Position numbers and translations under genes: made by a program. From Pseudomonadales bacterium (GTDB lineage Bacteria > Pseudomonadota > Gammaproteobacteria > Pseudomonadales > Azotimanducaceae), in contig JAPYNO010000033.1 in assembly GCA_028283025.1 (NCBI GenBank), positions 1 through 36,725 on the forward strand: DNA of 36,725 bases. Direction: 5' to 3'. Positions 21,113 to 31,938 of the stretch are shown piece after piece (position 1 is the stretch's first letter; each line of letters begins with the position of its first letter). The notes below the pieces were generated by a model, which saw only the letters and a program-made list of their open reading frames with translations, did not search any database and was not told where the DNA came from.

Positions 21113-21386
21113 TTGTATGCCCGTCAGAATCGTCCTCACCCTCGTAGTAACCCTCTTTGCGCTTCAGAAAGAAGCCGATACCCTTGGCGATCAGCACCAT
21201 GGCGAGGCAAGCAAAAAACCCGTAGACGGCGCCAAACCCAAACCAGCCATCAACAATGAAGTAGCCTTTCACATGGATGAGAAACTGCGCCAGCACAGTG
21301 ATGGCAAGCAGGGCGGAGAACCCCCACCATAGTTTCTTGATGGTTGCCCGTCTTGCGAGCCAGTGCTCTTTGTCTTCGTCAACCAT
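21105..21386 (-). CDS. Small two-helix membrane protein of the antiporter operon
   Basis: Ninety-three residues, with two hydrophobic segments (about 22-40 and 48-70), a charged N-terminus and an acidic C-terminus (EGEDDSD). It has no Mrp-subunit sequence that I recognise. It sits three bases after one large subunit and overlaps the next by eight bases, so it is almost certainly translated with the complex and is probably an accessory subunit. Confidence 0.75.
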   Translation of the reverse strand: MVDEDKEHWLARRATIKKLWWGFSALLAITVLAQFLIHVKGYFIVDGWFGFGAVYGFFACLAMVLIAKGIGFFLKRKEGYYEGEDDSDGHTNA

Positions 21387-21389
21387 CGG

Positions 21390-22856
21390 CTAAAACCCCG
21401 GCAATAGCTGTCGCGCAAGGGCGAGCACAGCACTATGAAACACAAAGAAGCCGAGCGTCAATGCGGCGGTCAGCGTGAGCGCGAGCACTGCCGGCCAAGG
21501 CGCTTCTCCGTGAGCGCGGGCCTCGAACGTCTCATCGTGCGCGAACCAGGCCATGTAGATGATCGGCAGCAGGTAGGCGGCGTTTAAGAGGGTGCTCGCG
21601 ATGATGGTGAGCAACGCCAGCATATTGTCCGCCTGATAGGCGCCGGCGAGGATATACCATTTGGAAATGAATCCGCCGGTCGGCGGGATGCCGATCATGC
21701 TCAGCGCGCCGATTGTGAAGGCTGACATGGTGACCGGCATGCGCCGTCCGATGCCGCGCAATTCGTGCAGTTCGGTCTTGCGCGCCGCTGTGTAGATGGC
21801 ACCTGCCGCAAAGAACAGCGTGATCTTGCCGAACGCATGGGCAACGATATGTGCAGCCGCGCCGATACCGGCGAGTGGCGTCAGCAATGCGATAGCCATC
21901 ACCACATAAGAGAGCTGCGCGACTGTCGAATAGGCGAGCAGGCGTTTGAGGTTCTCTTGACGCAGCGCAACAATGCTCGCTGCGATGATGGTGAACGCCG
22001 CCGCCGCCACCAAGAGATCAGCAACAAACGCATCGAGCAGATGCTGCACACCAAAAATATAGATGACCACCTTGGTAATCGCAAACACGCCGGCTTTCAC
22101 CACCGCCACCGCATGAAGGAGCGCGCTGACCGGCGTCGGCGCGACCATGGCGGCGGGCAGCCACAGATGCACCGGCATCACCGCCGCCTTGCCGATGCCA
22201 AACACGAACAGCAAGAGCAGCAGCCCGACACCCGCCCCTTCAAGCTTGCCAGCAAGCACGCCGCCAAGCGTGAACTCGCCGCTGCCAGCCGCCATGTAAG
22301 TCCAAATAATGGCAGGCAGGAACAGCACGATCGATGTGGACAGCAGCACCACGAGGTAGACGCGCGCCGAGGCAACGCTGCGCTGATCGCCCTTGTGCGC
22401 AACCAGCGGATAGGTGGAAAGTGTCAGGGCCTCATAGAACAGGAACAGCGTGAACAGGTTGGCCGCGAATGCAACGCCGATGGTCGTACCGAGCGAAACC
22501 GCGAACAGGACGTAGAAGCGCGTCTGATTGGCTTCGTCGTTGCCGCGCATATAGCCGATCGAATACAGCGAATTGACAATCCACAGCATGGATGCGAGCG
22601 CGGCGAACAACATGCCAAGCGGCTCCACCGCAAACGCGAGCTCGATGCCAGGCAGCACCTCTGCGACCGACACTTGAGGCCGCTCGCCCGCCATGACCAG
22701 AGGCACAAGACTCCACACGATCAGCGCCAGCCCAGTCGCGGTCAGCATGGTGGCCGCTTCGCGGATATTGGCGCTGATGCGCCCGGCGAGCGCGATCAAG
22801 AACGCGCCTAAGAGCGGCAGCGCGAGCGAGGCAAGGACTGCCGCTTCAGCGCTCAC
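21390..22856 (-). CDS. Mrp-type antiporter large subunit (NuoL/MrpA-core-like)
   Basis: A 488-residue polytopic membrane protein. Glu142 in FLFYEALTLSTYP is the TM5 glutamate, Lys223 in FGIGKAAVMPVHLWLP the TM7 lysine, and Lys254 in AVVKAGVF the TM8 lysine; the APTPVSALLHA segment is diagnostic of the NuoL/MrpA branch. The operon has no full-length MrpA, so this subunit probably takes the place of the MrpA N-terminal core. It starts with GTG overlapping the previous stop (GTGA). Confidence 0.87.
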   Translation of the reverse strand: MSAEAAVLASLALPLLGAFLIALAGRISANIREAATMLTATGLALIVWSLVPLVMAGERPQVSVAEVLPGIELAFAVEPLGMLFAALASMLWIVNSLYSIGYMRGNDEANQTRFYVLFAVSLGTTIGVAFAANLFTLFLFYEALTLSTYPLVAHKGDQRSVASARVYLVVLLSTSIVLFLPAIIWTYMAAGSGEFTLGGVLAGKLEGAGVGLLLLLFVFGIGKAAVMPVHLWLPAAMVAPTPVSALLHAVAVVKAGVFAITKVVIYIFGVQHLLDAFVADLLVAAAAFTIIAASIVALRQENLKRLLAYSTVAQLSYVVMAIALLTPLAGIGAAAHIVAHAFGKITLFFAAGAIYTAARKTELHELRGIGRRMPVTMSAFTIGALSMIGIPPTGGFISKWYILAGAYQADNMLALLTIIASTLLNAAYLLPIIYMAWFAHDETFEARAHGEAPWPAVLALTLTAALTLGFFVFHSAVLALARQLLPGF

Positions 22857-24364
22857 GGCAAGCCACCCAAGAGCGTGCGGGCAGCGGACTTCGCGAGCTC
22901 AAGCGGCAGCGCATTCGCCAAGCCGAAGTAGAGGTTGGCGAGCGCCACGATCCACAGGATCGTCGGCAGCAGATGCGAGAACGCAGCGAAATCTCTATTC
23001 GGCGTGCTGTCGGCATCTGTTTCAGCATCGAAATCGGGCGCAAAACAGGCCGATTCCACCATGCGCCACACATAGGCCACAGCCATCAGCGAGCTCAAGA
23101 GGATCACACAGACAAGCGCGATGCCGAGGGCGCCATGCTCAAGTGCCGCCGTGACCAAATACCACTTGCTCAAGAAGCCCGCGGTGCCGGGCACCCCGAT
23201 AAGGCTGAGTCCACAGACCACAAAGGCGGCGAATGTCCAAGGCATTGTGCGGGCAATGCCGCCAATCTGCTCAAGCCGCCAACCGGACGTGACTGCCGCG
23301 AACGCGGCGACCGCTAAGAACAGCCCGCCTTTGGCGAGCGCGTGATTGAACATGTGCAGTATCGCCGCGTGCAGTCCGGAAACGCTCACCAGACTCGCGC
23401 CAAGCAGCATATAGCCGATTTGCGCGACCGAGGAGAAGGCGAGCAGCCGCTTCAGGTCGCGCTCGAACATCGCAACGCCAGAGCCGACCAGGATGCCGAG
23501 CACGGCAAGCGGCATCAGATAGCCCGCAAACTGAAACGCATGTCCGCTTAGGTGCTGCTGCAAAATCAGAAAATCAAAGCGCAGCAGCACATACAGCGCC
23601 ACTTTGGTCGCGCACGCCGCCAAGAACGCCGTCGTCACATGCGGCGCGTAGGCATAGGCGTTCGGCAGCCAGATGTGCAGCGGGAAGATCGCCGCTTTCA
23701 GCGCAAGGCCAACAGTGATGAAGCCCGCGGCCACTATCATCGGTCGCGTATCCGCGACTGCTTCGATGCGGCCCGCCATGTCAGCGAGATTCAGGGTGCC
23801 CGTCATCATATAGACGAGCCCAATGCCAACCAGATAAAAGGTGGCGCCGACGGTGCCCATAATCAGATACTTGAAAACAGCGGACAGCGCGCGGCGATCC
23901 GGCCCGCCGGCAATGAGCACATAGCTTGCGAGCGAAGAGACCTCCATGAACACGAAGATGTTGAAGGCGTCGGCGGAGACGGCAATGCCGACGAATCCGG
24001 TCAAGGCGAGCAGCCAGGCCGAAAAGTAATACGGCTCGCGCGTCGGCGGCAGCGCGCGCTCAAGGCTGCGCTGTCCGCCGAGCAGCGCCATGCTCGATGC
24101 GCCGGTGATGACAAGCAGCAGCAATGCGCCAAAAGCGTCCACACGCAGCTCGATACCGTAGGGCGCCATCCAGCCGCCCACACGATAGGTCAGCGTTGCG
24201 TCGCCAACCACGCTCAGCGCCAGCACGATGGCAATGGCGAACGCCATCAAGCTCGCCATCGTTGCAGCCGCCCAAGCGAGACCGCGCGGCCGCAAGAGCA
24301 CAACGAAGGGTGCCATCAGCAGCGGCACCACCACTTGCAGCATAGGCAGATGCGGCGCTAGCAC
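22853..24364 (-). CDS. mrpD: Mrp-type antiporter subunit D
   Basis: A 503-residue polytopic membrane protein of the MrpD/NuoN branch. Glu141 in FVFMEVSSLASYVL, Lys223 in ALKAAIFPLHIWLP and Lys254 in ATKVALYVL are the proton-path residues. GTG 24364 is preceded by GAGG at good spacing and gives a typical N-terminus (LPMLQVVVPLL); ATG 24343 is an alternative. The longer frame to 24433 overlaps subunit C and is unlikely. The stop overlaps the next start. Confidence 0.87.
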   Translation of the reverse strand: MLAPHLPMLQVVVPLLMAPFVVLLRPRGLAWAAATMASLMAFAIAIVLALSVVGDATLTYRVGGWMAPYGIELRVDAFGALLLLVITGASSMALLGGQRSLERALPPTREPYYFSAWLLALTGFVGIAVSADAFNIFVFMEVSSLASYVLIAGGPDRRALSAVFKYLIMGTVGATFYLVGIGLVYMMTGTLNLADMAGRIEAVADTRPMIVAAGFITVGLALKAAIFPLHIWLPNAYAYAPHVTTAFLAACATKVALYVLLRFDFLILQQHLSGHAFQFAGYLMPLAVLGILVGSGVAMFERDLKRLLAFSSVAQIGYMLLGASLVSVSGLHAAILHMFNHALAKGGLFLAVAAFAAVTSGWRLEQIGGIARTMPWTFAAFVVCGLSLIGVPGTAGFLSKWYLVTAALEHGALGIALVCVILLSSLMAVAYVWRMVESACFAPDFDAETDADSTPNRDFAAFSHLLPTILWIVALANLYFGLANALPLELAKSAARTLLGGLP

Positions 24365-24395
24365 ATCCCCGCCTCGCAAAGGTTCGGTGTCGCCG

Positions 24396-24746
24396 TCATG
24401 GCGCGTCCTGCTCCTGAATCTCATCCTCCTCAATCGAGCCGTATGCTTCTTTGATGCGCAGCACGAGCGCGAGGCCGAGCGCCGTAGTCGAAATGCTGAC
24501 GACGATCGCCGTGAGTATCAGCACCTGCGGTAAGGGGCTTGAAAAAAGCTCGGCGCCCTTGCCTACAATCGGTGCGGTGCCGCCTGCGAGCTTGCCGAAA
24601 GTGATGTAGCACAGGAACACCGCGGATTGAAACAGCGACAGGCCAATCAGCTTCTTGATGAGATTCGGCTTGGCGACGATGGCGTAGAAGCCAGTCATCA
24701 AGAGCACCGCGAATACCCAGTAGTGATACAGCCCGAGAATGTCCAT
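24396..24746 (-). CDS. mrpC: Mrp-type antiporter subunit C (NuoK-like)
   Basis: A 116-residue membrane protein with three hydrophobic segments, the usual MrpC size. The KKLIGLSLFQSAV segment matches NuoK/MrpC, where a membrane Glu is common in NuoK but here Gln is seen. LTAIVVSISTTALGLAL is the conserved third helix. AAGGAG lies seven bases before the ATG. It is between the B-type and D-type subunit genes. Confidence 0.88.
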   Translation of the reverse strand: MDILGLYHYWVFAVLLMTGFYAIVAKPNLIKKLIGLSLFQSAVFLCYITFGKLAGGTAPIVGKGAELFSSPLPQVLILTAIVVSISTTALGLALVLRIKEAYGSIEEDEIQEQDAP

Positions 24747-24761
24747 ACGTCGCTCCTTCGC

Positions 24762-25754
24762 TTACGCGGCGCCTCTCGATGCGAAGGCATGAAAGATGCT
24801 GATCAGCACGCCTGCGACAGTGATGCCTATGCCAATTTCGATCAGCAGAATGCCCCATTGCTGCCCCTTGACCGGGTCTGAATCCAGCACTGAGTAATCG
24901 AGAAAATTACCGCCGAGCACAAGCCCCGCCACGCCAACCGCGCCATAGAGCAGCACCCCGCCCACCATCATGGCGAGCAGCACGCCTTGCGGGATGACAA
25001 GGAGCGCCCGCTGCTCACCCTCAAGCAGCGAGTAAAGAATGATAGACGCGGCGACAATGGCACCCGCTTGGAAGCCGCCGCCAGGACTGTACTCGCCGTG
25101 AAATTGCACATAGAAGCCGAGCAGCAGAATGAACGGGATCAGCAAGCGGCCAAGAATGCGCGGAATCAGATAGTGGCGCAGGCCCGCATTGTCTTCCGAG
25201 AGCGGCGCACCCGCTGCGCTTGCAGATGCCCCTGTGCCGAGCAGAAACAGCACGCCGACGCCAGCGGTGAAGACGACAATGACCTCGCCGAGCGTGTCGT
25301 AGCCGCGAAAGCTCGCGAGCACAGCGGTCACCACATTCGGAATGTCAATCAGCTCACGGGTCGATTCGATGTACCAAGGCGTGAGGTGCGCCTGCACCGG
25401 CGCACTCGGACTGCCAAGCGGCGGCTGGTCAAAGGTCGCATAGATGACAATCAGTGCGACGATAGCCACGATACCGAGCGAAAGCAGTGGCAGGGAAGAT
25501 GGGCTGCGCTCGCGTTCCGATGTCAAGGCGAGCGCACCGAGAAACAGCACCGTTGAAATACCAGCGCCCACGGCGGCTTCGGTGAGCGCAACATCGGCCG
25601 CATCGAGCAGGAAAAAACTCGCAGCGATCAATAGGCTGGCAATGCCCATCAGCATCACCGCGACGAACAGGTTGCGCGTGCGCACAATGGCCATGGTGGT
25701 GATCATCAGCAGCGTCAGCAAGAAGATGCTGAACAACAATGTGATGGTGCTCAT
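24762..25754 (-). CDS. mrpB: Fused DUF4040 and MnhB-type antiporter subunit
   Basis: A 330-residue membrane protein joining two modules. The N-terminal ~165 residues are DUF4040/MbhD-like with the EAAVGAGISTVLFLGAL helix, which equals the C-terminal part of MrpA. The C-terminal ~150 residues are MnhB-like, with RILGRLLIPFILLLGFYVQFHGE and GGGFQAGAI. This fits an antiporter in which MrpA is split among several genes. It overlaps the mrpG stop by four bases (ATGA). Confidence 0.87.
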   Translation of the reverse strand: MSTITLLFSIFLLTLLMITTMAIVRTRNLFVAVMLMGIASLLIAASFFLLDAADVALTEAAVGAGISTVLFLGALALTSERERSPSSLPLLSLGIVAIVALIVIYATFDQPPLGSPSAPVQAHLTPWYIESTRELIDIPNVVTAVLASFRGYDTLGEVIVVFTAGVGVLFLLGTGASASAAGAPLSEDNAGLRHYLIPRILGRLLIPFILLLGFYVQFHGEYSPGGGFQAGAIVAASIILYSLLEGEQRALLVIPQGVLLAMMVGGVLLYGAVGVAGLVLGGNFLDYSVLDSDPVKGQQWGILLIEIGIGITVAGVLISIFHAFASRGAA

Positions 25755-26092
25755 GCGTCAGCCTCGTGGTTCGTGCGCTGCACTGCATCTCCTGTTCGCG
25801 GCTTCATCCCCGCGAGCAGGGCAGACACAGCGAGCGCGTTGGCCGCCGTCGGGCTCGTGAGCAGCAGGAACGCCAGAATAGCACCGAGCTTGACGGTGGC
25901 GAGCGACAAGCCAGCCTGCAGCATGATGCCGAGGATGACCAGAATGGCGCCCATGCTATCGGTCAGGCTCGCCGCGTGCATGCGCGTGTAGAAGTCCGGC
26001 ATACGCAGCACGCCGATGCCGCCGATCAGCAAGTTCACGCCGCCGAGAGTCAGCAGCACCCAACTTGCAATGTCAATCGCAATGTTCATCAT
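25751..26092 (-). CDS. mrpG: Mrp-type antiporter subunit G
   Basis: A 113-residue membrane protein with three hydrophobic segments and the MrpG/PhaG signature GVLRMPDFYTRMHAAS, followed by GAILAFLLLTSPTAANAL. Two ATGs one codon apart (26092, 26089) could start it. It overlaps the downstream mrpB start by four bases. Confidence 0.9.
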   Translation of the reverse strand: MMNIAIDIASWVLLTLGGVNLLIGGIGVLRMPDFYTRMHAASLTDSMGAILVILGIMLQAGLSLATVKLGAILAFLLLTSPTAANALAVSALLAGMKPRTGDAVQRTNHEADA

Positions 26093-26098
26093 TCGCCA

Positions 26099-26383
26099 TC
26101 ATTCGTGTTGTGCGGGTTGCCTTTCACCCGCGCGCGTCGCACGATTGCGGAAGAATTCGAGCACCGCGAACACACCGATGAAATTAATCAATGCATAGAC
26201 CAGCACCAGATCAAGGAAGTCCGGGCGCCCGAATACGAAGGCGAGGGCCGCGAGCAATAGCACGGTCTTGGTGCCAAACATGTTGACCGCCAGCACACGG
26301 TCATAGACTGTCGGTCCGCGCACTGCGCGCAGCAACGCGAGCGCCATGGTCACCAGCGTCGCAACAATCACCGCATAGTACAT
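26099..26383 (-). CDS. mrpF: Mrp-type antiporter subunit F
   Basis: A 94-residue membrane protein with three hydrophobic segments and the MrpF signature RGPTVYDRVLAVNMFGTK; the DLVLVYALINFIG helix is typical. A GAGG/AGG site precedes the ATG. It lies six bases before mrpG and 46 bases after mrpE. Confidence 0.9.
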   Translation of the reverse strand: MYYAVIVATLVTMALALLRAVRGPTVYDRVLAVNMFGTKTVLLLAALAFVFGRPDFLDLVLVYALINFIGVFAVLEFFRNRATRAGERQPAQHE

Positions 26384-26429
26384 GACCTACCCTCGCGCAA
26401 CAGTACGGCCGCAATCACTCGTGTACGGG

Positions 26430-26894
26430 CTAGGCGCCGCGCAAGGATGCAACCCGCCGCTTCATTTCGCCTTCGCGCAGCGCATAGGCGCCCTCGCACG
26501 TCAATGTGTGTACAAGCAGCTTGCCATCGTGGACATCGAGCGCGAGGGTGCCGGGCGTCAGCGTGATCGAATTGCCGAGCACCACCTGATCGATAAGTTC
26601 AAGCTCTTCAGCGTTGATCTCGATGACCTGCGGGCTCACAGGCAAGCGCGGCGAAAGCACCACGCTCGCCACTTGAATGCTTGCGCGCACCACTTCCAAG
26701 AACAGCCAGCCCCAGTAGCCGACGAGCCGAAGGATATAACGAGGCGTGAACAATTGGGTGTCGAAATAGCCCATGCGCCTGACCATGTACACCGTCAGCG
26801 CGCATGACAGGGCGCCCATCAAGAGCAGCAGTGGCGTGAACAATCCAGACCAGAACAGCCAGGCGAGCACGAGGATGAGCAACAGTGTCAGCAC
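26430..26894 (-). CDS. mrpE: Mrp-type antiporter subunit E
   Basis: A 154-residue protein with two N-terminal membrane helices and a soluble tail, the MrpE pattern. The motifs LVGYWGWLFLEVVRASIQVA and SITLTPGTLALDV are characteristic. GTG 26894 has AGG at normal spacing; TTG 26900 is an alternative two codons upstream. It is the first gene of the nine-gene operon. The 122 bases upstream contain a hairpin but no clear promoter. Confidence 0.88.
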   Translation of the reverse strand: MLTLLLILVLAWLFWSGLFTPLLLLMGALSCALTVYMVRRMGYFDTQLFTPRYILRLVGYWGWLFLEVVRASIQVASVVLSPRLPVSPQVIEINAEELELIDQVVLGNSITLTPGTLALDVHDGKLLVHTLTCEGAYALREGEMKRRVASLRGA

Positions 26895-26972
26895 TTGCAA
26901 AGACCTGCTTCAACAAAGCGGCACAGACGCATTCAACCATATCACCAAACCGAACATGACACATGCCTCGCG

Positions 26973-26986
26973 CTCAAGTGCTTGAG
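26973..26986. terminator. Small hairpin between dcd and mrpE
   Basis: CTCAAG (26973-26978) and CTTGAG (26981-26986) pair perfectly with GC-rich flanks that extend the stem with a bulge. It lies after the dcd stop and before mrpE on the same strand, so it may terminate dcd transcription. No T-run follows. Confidence 0.3.
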
Positions 26987-27016
26987 GGCGCACATACTTC
27001 ATGGCAATCCTCGTAT

Positions 27017-27582
27017 TCAGGGTCGTGGCAAAGTCACGCCGCGCTGTCCTAGGTACTTGCCTTGACGGTCCTGATAACTCTCTTCGCAAGGTTCGTCAGC
27101 CTCAAAGAACAGCATCTGCGCGACGCCTTCGCCAGCGTAGATTTTCGCTGGCAGGTTGGTGGTGTTGGAAAATTCGAGTGTCACATGCCCGTGCCATTCA
27201 GGCTCCAAGGGCGTGACATTGACAATGATGCCGCAGCGCGCATAGGTGGACTTGCCGACGCAGAGCGTCAAGACATCGCGCGGCATACGGAAATACTCAA
27301 TGGTGCTCGCGAGCGCAAAGGCGTTGGGCGGAATCACACAGACATCGCTCTCAACGTGCACAAAGCTGCGCTCATCAAAGGCTTTTGGGTCAACCGTCGC
27401 CGAATAGATATTGGTGAAGACTTTGAATTCAGAGGCGCAGCGGACATCATAGCCATAGCTCGATACGCCGTAGGAAATCACGCGCGCACCGCCCACTTCC
27501 GACACTTGGCCGGGCTCGAAAGGCTCGATCATGCCCTCTTCTAGCGCCTTGCGGCGAATCCAATGATCAGCGCGAATGGTCA

Positions 27583-27583
<1 letters not shown>
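27017..27583 (-). CDS. dcd: dCTP deaminase
   Basis: A 188-residue trimeric dUTPase-superfamily enzyme that converts dCTP to dUTP for thymidylate synthesis. The signature [21 protein letters not shown] (110-130) holds Lys111, Ser112 and Arg116, and Glu138 in LEFSN is the catalytic Glu. The length and N-terminal SSYGYDVR segment match bacterial Dcd. Its ATG overlaps the stop of the apbC-type gene by one base (TGATG), which implies co-translation. Confidence 0.93.
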
Positions 27584-29351
<1,768 letters not shown>

Positions 29352-29453
29352 TCAGTGAAGCGTTTCGGTGGCACGGCTTCTGCGGTAGTAGGAGTTTTGA
29401 GTATTGCAAATGTAACGTCTGAGAATAGCATTGACGCGGTGCAGTGGCAATCG

Positions 29454-29654
29454 TCAGCGCCGCCTTATCAGGGGATTAGGGTTACTTTTCCCTTTTTCGT
29501 TATCAGGGAGCGTCGAGCGCTGCGGCCACTCATCGGACTCCCGCCGAGCCTCTTCGCGGCGCTCGGCGATCAGCTCTTTCGCCAGGCTCCTGCCTTCGAA
29601 TCTTCGAAAGCGCTCCTGTAGCCTGCGCTCGATAGCCTCCGGCTCCTCAATCAT
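29454..29654 (-). CDS. Small charged protein coupled to the di-haem cytochrome gene
   Basis: Sixty-six residues, rich in Glu and Arg, with a heptad-like first half (IERRLQERFRRFE, LIAERREEARRE), probably a short coiled coil. The ATG at 29654 overlaps the cytochrome gene stop (ATGA), and GGAG lies seven bases upstream, which argues for a real gene. No family recognised. An opposite-strand frame across the same bases has no ribosome binding site and was not called. The remaining 120 bases to trxB show no further gene. Confidence 0.55.
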   Translation of the reverse strand: MIEEPEAIERRLQERFRRFEGRSLAKELIAERREEARRESDEWPQRSTLPDNEKGKSNPNPLIRRR

Positions 29655-30727
29655 AAGCTGCTCCCGCTCGATGCGGGCGCGCACTGATCGGGCATGTCGC
29701 TAATCCATTCGGAAATCAGCGACACCCCTGCTGAATGCACAAGGCTGCGGCCGATCTCGGGCATCATTTCAGCAGGGTTGCCGGTGTTCATGCGGTAGAT
29801 GAGAATCGAAGCGCTTGCATTGCCCGGCACAATGCCGTAGGTATGACCGCCTGTCCCTTGGCCAGCTGCGATCGTGCGTTTGCAAACTCCGAGGCGAATG
29901 GGGTCGGTTTCAGAAACGCCAAGAAACAGGCCGGATGTGTCGCCCGCGCCCTCATCGCTATGGCAATGCGCGCAATTGACATCAAGGTAGCGTCTCGCGT
30001 GCGGAAGCTCGCGATCATCGGTCATGGGACTGTCTGTCATGGCGCTATCGATCACAAGACGACCAAGCCCGCGCCAGTGCGCCAAGTCCACATTCCACGC
30101 CTTCGGGCCGATTGGATGAATGCCACCGCTATTGCGCCGCGCATGGCAACTCGCGCACTGATTGCGGCTCGGAATCAAGTAGTTTGCAGGTTGCACGACA
30201 CCGTCCGGCGTGCGCACATCGAAGCGCATTAGCTCGCCGGTGATATTGAGATAGGCTTCGTCCTGCGCATCGTTCCAGACATAGGGCAGCGCTATCCAGC
30301 CTGATGCCGCGCGCACCAGCAGGCGCGTTTCCACAAGCCACGCGGACTCGGTGTTGAGCGCTTTGATGCCATCCGCCATGTAGGGCGTATCGCGCGCAAC
30401 GCGCTGACCGTCTTTGATCGAATAGAAAAAGGTCTTGCTGATGATGGTGCCGACCGGGAACTCGAACACCGCATCGCCTGCCCAAGCGGCCCGCGTGCCT
30501 TCAGGCATCGAAACGGTGCGCAGCTTCTCCGCGTAGTCCGAGAACAGCGGCGTGCGCAAGCTATACGCAAACGTGCCTGCGGCGAGCGTCAGCGCGTTGC
30601 CATCCTGATGCAAAACGCCCCAGTCACTCAAGCGCTGCGGTGGATTGTCAGGATCCGGGGGAGAGCCTGCACAGGCGGCGGTCACAAGTGCGCAGCCAAT
30701 ATACAGCCACGCTTGACGGCACGACAT
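29651..30727 (-). CDS. Exported di-haem cytochrome c-like protein (SO2930 family)
   Basis: A 358-residue exported protein with two CxxCH haem sites, CASCH (191-195) and CAHCH (252-256). A signal peptide ends near Cys19; a lipoprotein is possible but the Thr at -3 is not ideal. The sequence, with PLFSDYAEKLR and FPVGTIISKTFFY, matches the family named after Shewanella SO2930, which normally pairs with a beta-helix lipoprotein as here. Electron transfer in the periplasm is likely; the donor is unknown. It lies 12 bases after the beta-helix gene. Confidence 0.85.
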   Translation of the reverse strand: MSCRQAWLYIGCALVTAACAGSPPDPDNPPQRLSDWGVLHQDGNALTLAAGTFAYSLRTPLFSDYAEKLRTVSMPEGTRAAWAGDAVFEFPVGTIISKTFFYSIKDGQRVARDTPYMADGIKALNTESAWLVETRLLVRAASGWIALPYVWNDAQDEAYLNITGELMRFDVRTPDGVVQPANYLIPSRNQCASCHARRNSGGIHPIGPKAWNVDLAHWRGLGRLVIDSAMTDSPMTDDRELPHARRYLDVNCAHCHSDEGAGDTSGLFLGVSETDPIRLGVCKRTIAAGQGTGGHTYGIVPGNASASILIYRMNTGNPAEMMPEIGRSLVHSAGVSLISEWISDMPDQCAPASSGSSL

Positions 30728-30739
30728 TAGTATCCCGCG

Positions 30740-31933
30740 CTATCCCGCGCTGAAGCGGGCAGCGCCGAGCTTGGCGTGCTCGCACAAGTGCGGCGACGTA
30801 TCAAGGGATGCGCCCGCAAAGCCGCCGGCCATATCGATGTTCAAGAACTCAGTTTCAGCCAAGTTGCCGATGCAAATCGCGAGATTGGCGGGCAACACCC
30901 CTTCTTCTGCACGTTCAGGATGCACGAGGCCATCCCACACAACAGGCGGCAGTCGCCCGTCTTCCCCGAACATCGCTGTGCGTAACGCTTCAAGTTCTGC
31001 CATATCCGGCGCATCGCCGCCGCCGGCAAAAAAGTTCTCATAAATGAAGATCGTTTCTGGATAGGGATCAAAGCTCTGGGCGATGTCCGCAGACTCATCA
31101 TAGCTCGATGCAATCAGCACATGCGCGGTGCGGTTGTTGGAGAATCGGTTATCGAACACCTCGACTTGGTCATTGGCATTGATCAAGAGACCCGTACCCG
31201 ACGGAACCTCCGCCACCGCCGTGCCTTCACGCCCAAAGTTCGCAGTGTTGTTCTCGCTGATGTCGTTATCGAACACGCGCGTCCTCATGCCAACGTCCGG
31301 CAAATTCGGCATGTTGAATACGAGAATGCCGCCAGTGTTGTTGAGCGTTTGATTGCCGTAGACATCGGCATCTTGAGAATTCTCGATCTCGATGCCCGCG
31401 ACATTATATTCGGCAAGATTATTGCGAACAACGATGTTCTTCGATTGGCCGACATAGATGCCAGCATCGGACGCGGCCACCGCGATGCTCTCCTCGACCA
31501 GCACGCCGTCAACCTGCACCGGATAGATGCCATAGGCGCCATTCTCGGTGCTCGGCCCGCCTGTCCACTGCGTGCGCACGCGCCGAATCACGGCATTGCG
31601 ACCTTGATTGATCTTCAGCGCGTCGCCAACTGTGTCCTGAATGGTGAGGTCCTCAATCGTAAAATCGCTGGCATTGACGAGGATGCCTTCAGCGCCCTGC
31701 GCCTGGCCTGCAAAGTCAAGGATGGTCTCATGCAAGCCGGCGCCGCGCAGCGTAATGCCATCGGTATTGAGGGTGAGACCACGCGAGACCATCATGGCGC
31801 CAGCGGCAATCTCGATGACATCACCCGGCTCGGCAGTCTCAAACGCAAAGCGCAAGGCCGCCTCATCCTTGACAGCGCCACAGGCGGTGAGAAGGAACGC
31901 ACATAGAATGATGAGCATTGTTCTGCAACTCAT
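30740..31933 (-). CDS. Parallel beta-helix repeat lipoprotein
   Basis: A 397-residue protein with lipobox LTAC at Cys18 and then repeated N-rich turns (for example VRNNLAEYNVAGIEIENSQ and VYGNQTLNNTGGILV) characteristic of right-handed parallel beta-helices. Such families are known beside SO2930-type cytochromes. The pair may act on or expose a polysaccharide or an iron-containing substrate at the outer membrane, but this is not shown by sequence. Its start is five bases after the dsbC-like stop. Confidence 0.85.
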   Translation of the reverse strand: MSCRTMLIILCAFLLTACGAVKDEAALRFAFETAEPGDVIEIAAGAMMVSRGLTLNTDGITLRGAGLHETILDFAGQAQGAEGILVNASDFTIEDLTIQDTVGDALKINQGRNAVIRRVRTQWTGGPSTENGAYGIYPVQVDGVLVEESIAVAASDAGIYVGQSKNIVVRNNLAEYNVAGIEIENSQDADVYGNQTLNNTGGILVFNMPNLPDVGMRTRVFDNDISENNTANFGREGTAVAEVPSGTGLLINANDQVEVFDNRFSNNRTAHVLIASSYDESADIAQSFDPYPETIFIYENFFAGGGDAPDMAELEALRTAMFGEDGRLPPVVWDGLVHPERAEEGVLPANLAICIGNLAETEFLNIDMAGGFAGASLDTSPHLCEHAKLGAARFSAG

Positions 31934-31938
31934 GGCAA

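Noticed and set aside
21765-22811. 348-codon open frame on the plus strand inside the antiporter genes
   Set aside because: It is antisense to a clear NuoL-like gene, is rich in Arg, His and Gln as expected for a GC-rich shadow frame, and matches no family.
23552-24361. 269-codon open frame on the plus strand opposite mrpD
   Set aside because: Shadow of the mrpD frame; Arg/His/Gln-rich without domain features.
31121-31906. 261-codon open frame on the plus strand opposite the beta-helix lipoprotein
   Set aside because: The minus-strand protein has a lipobox and beta-helix repeats; the plus frame has neither family match nor start signal.
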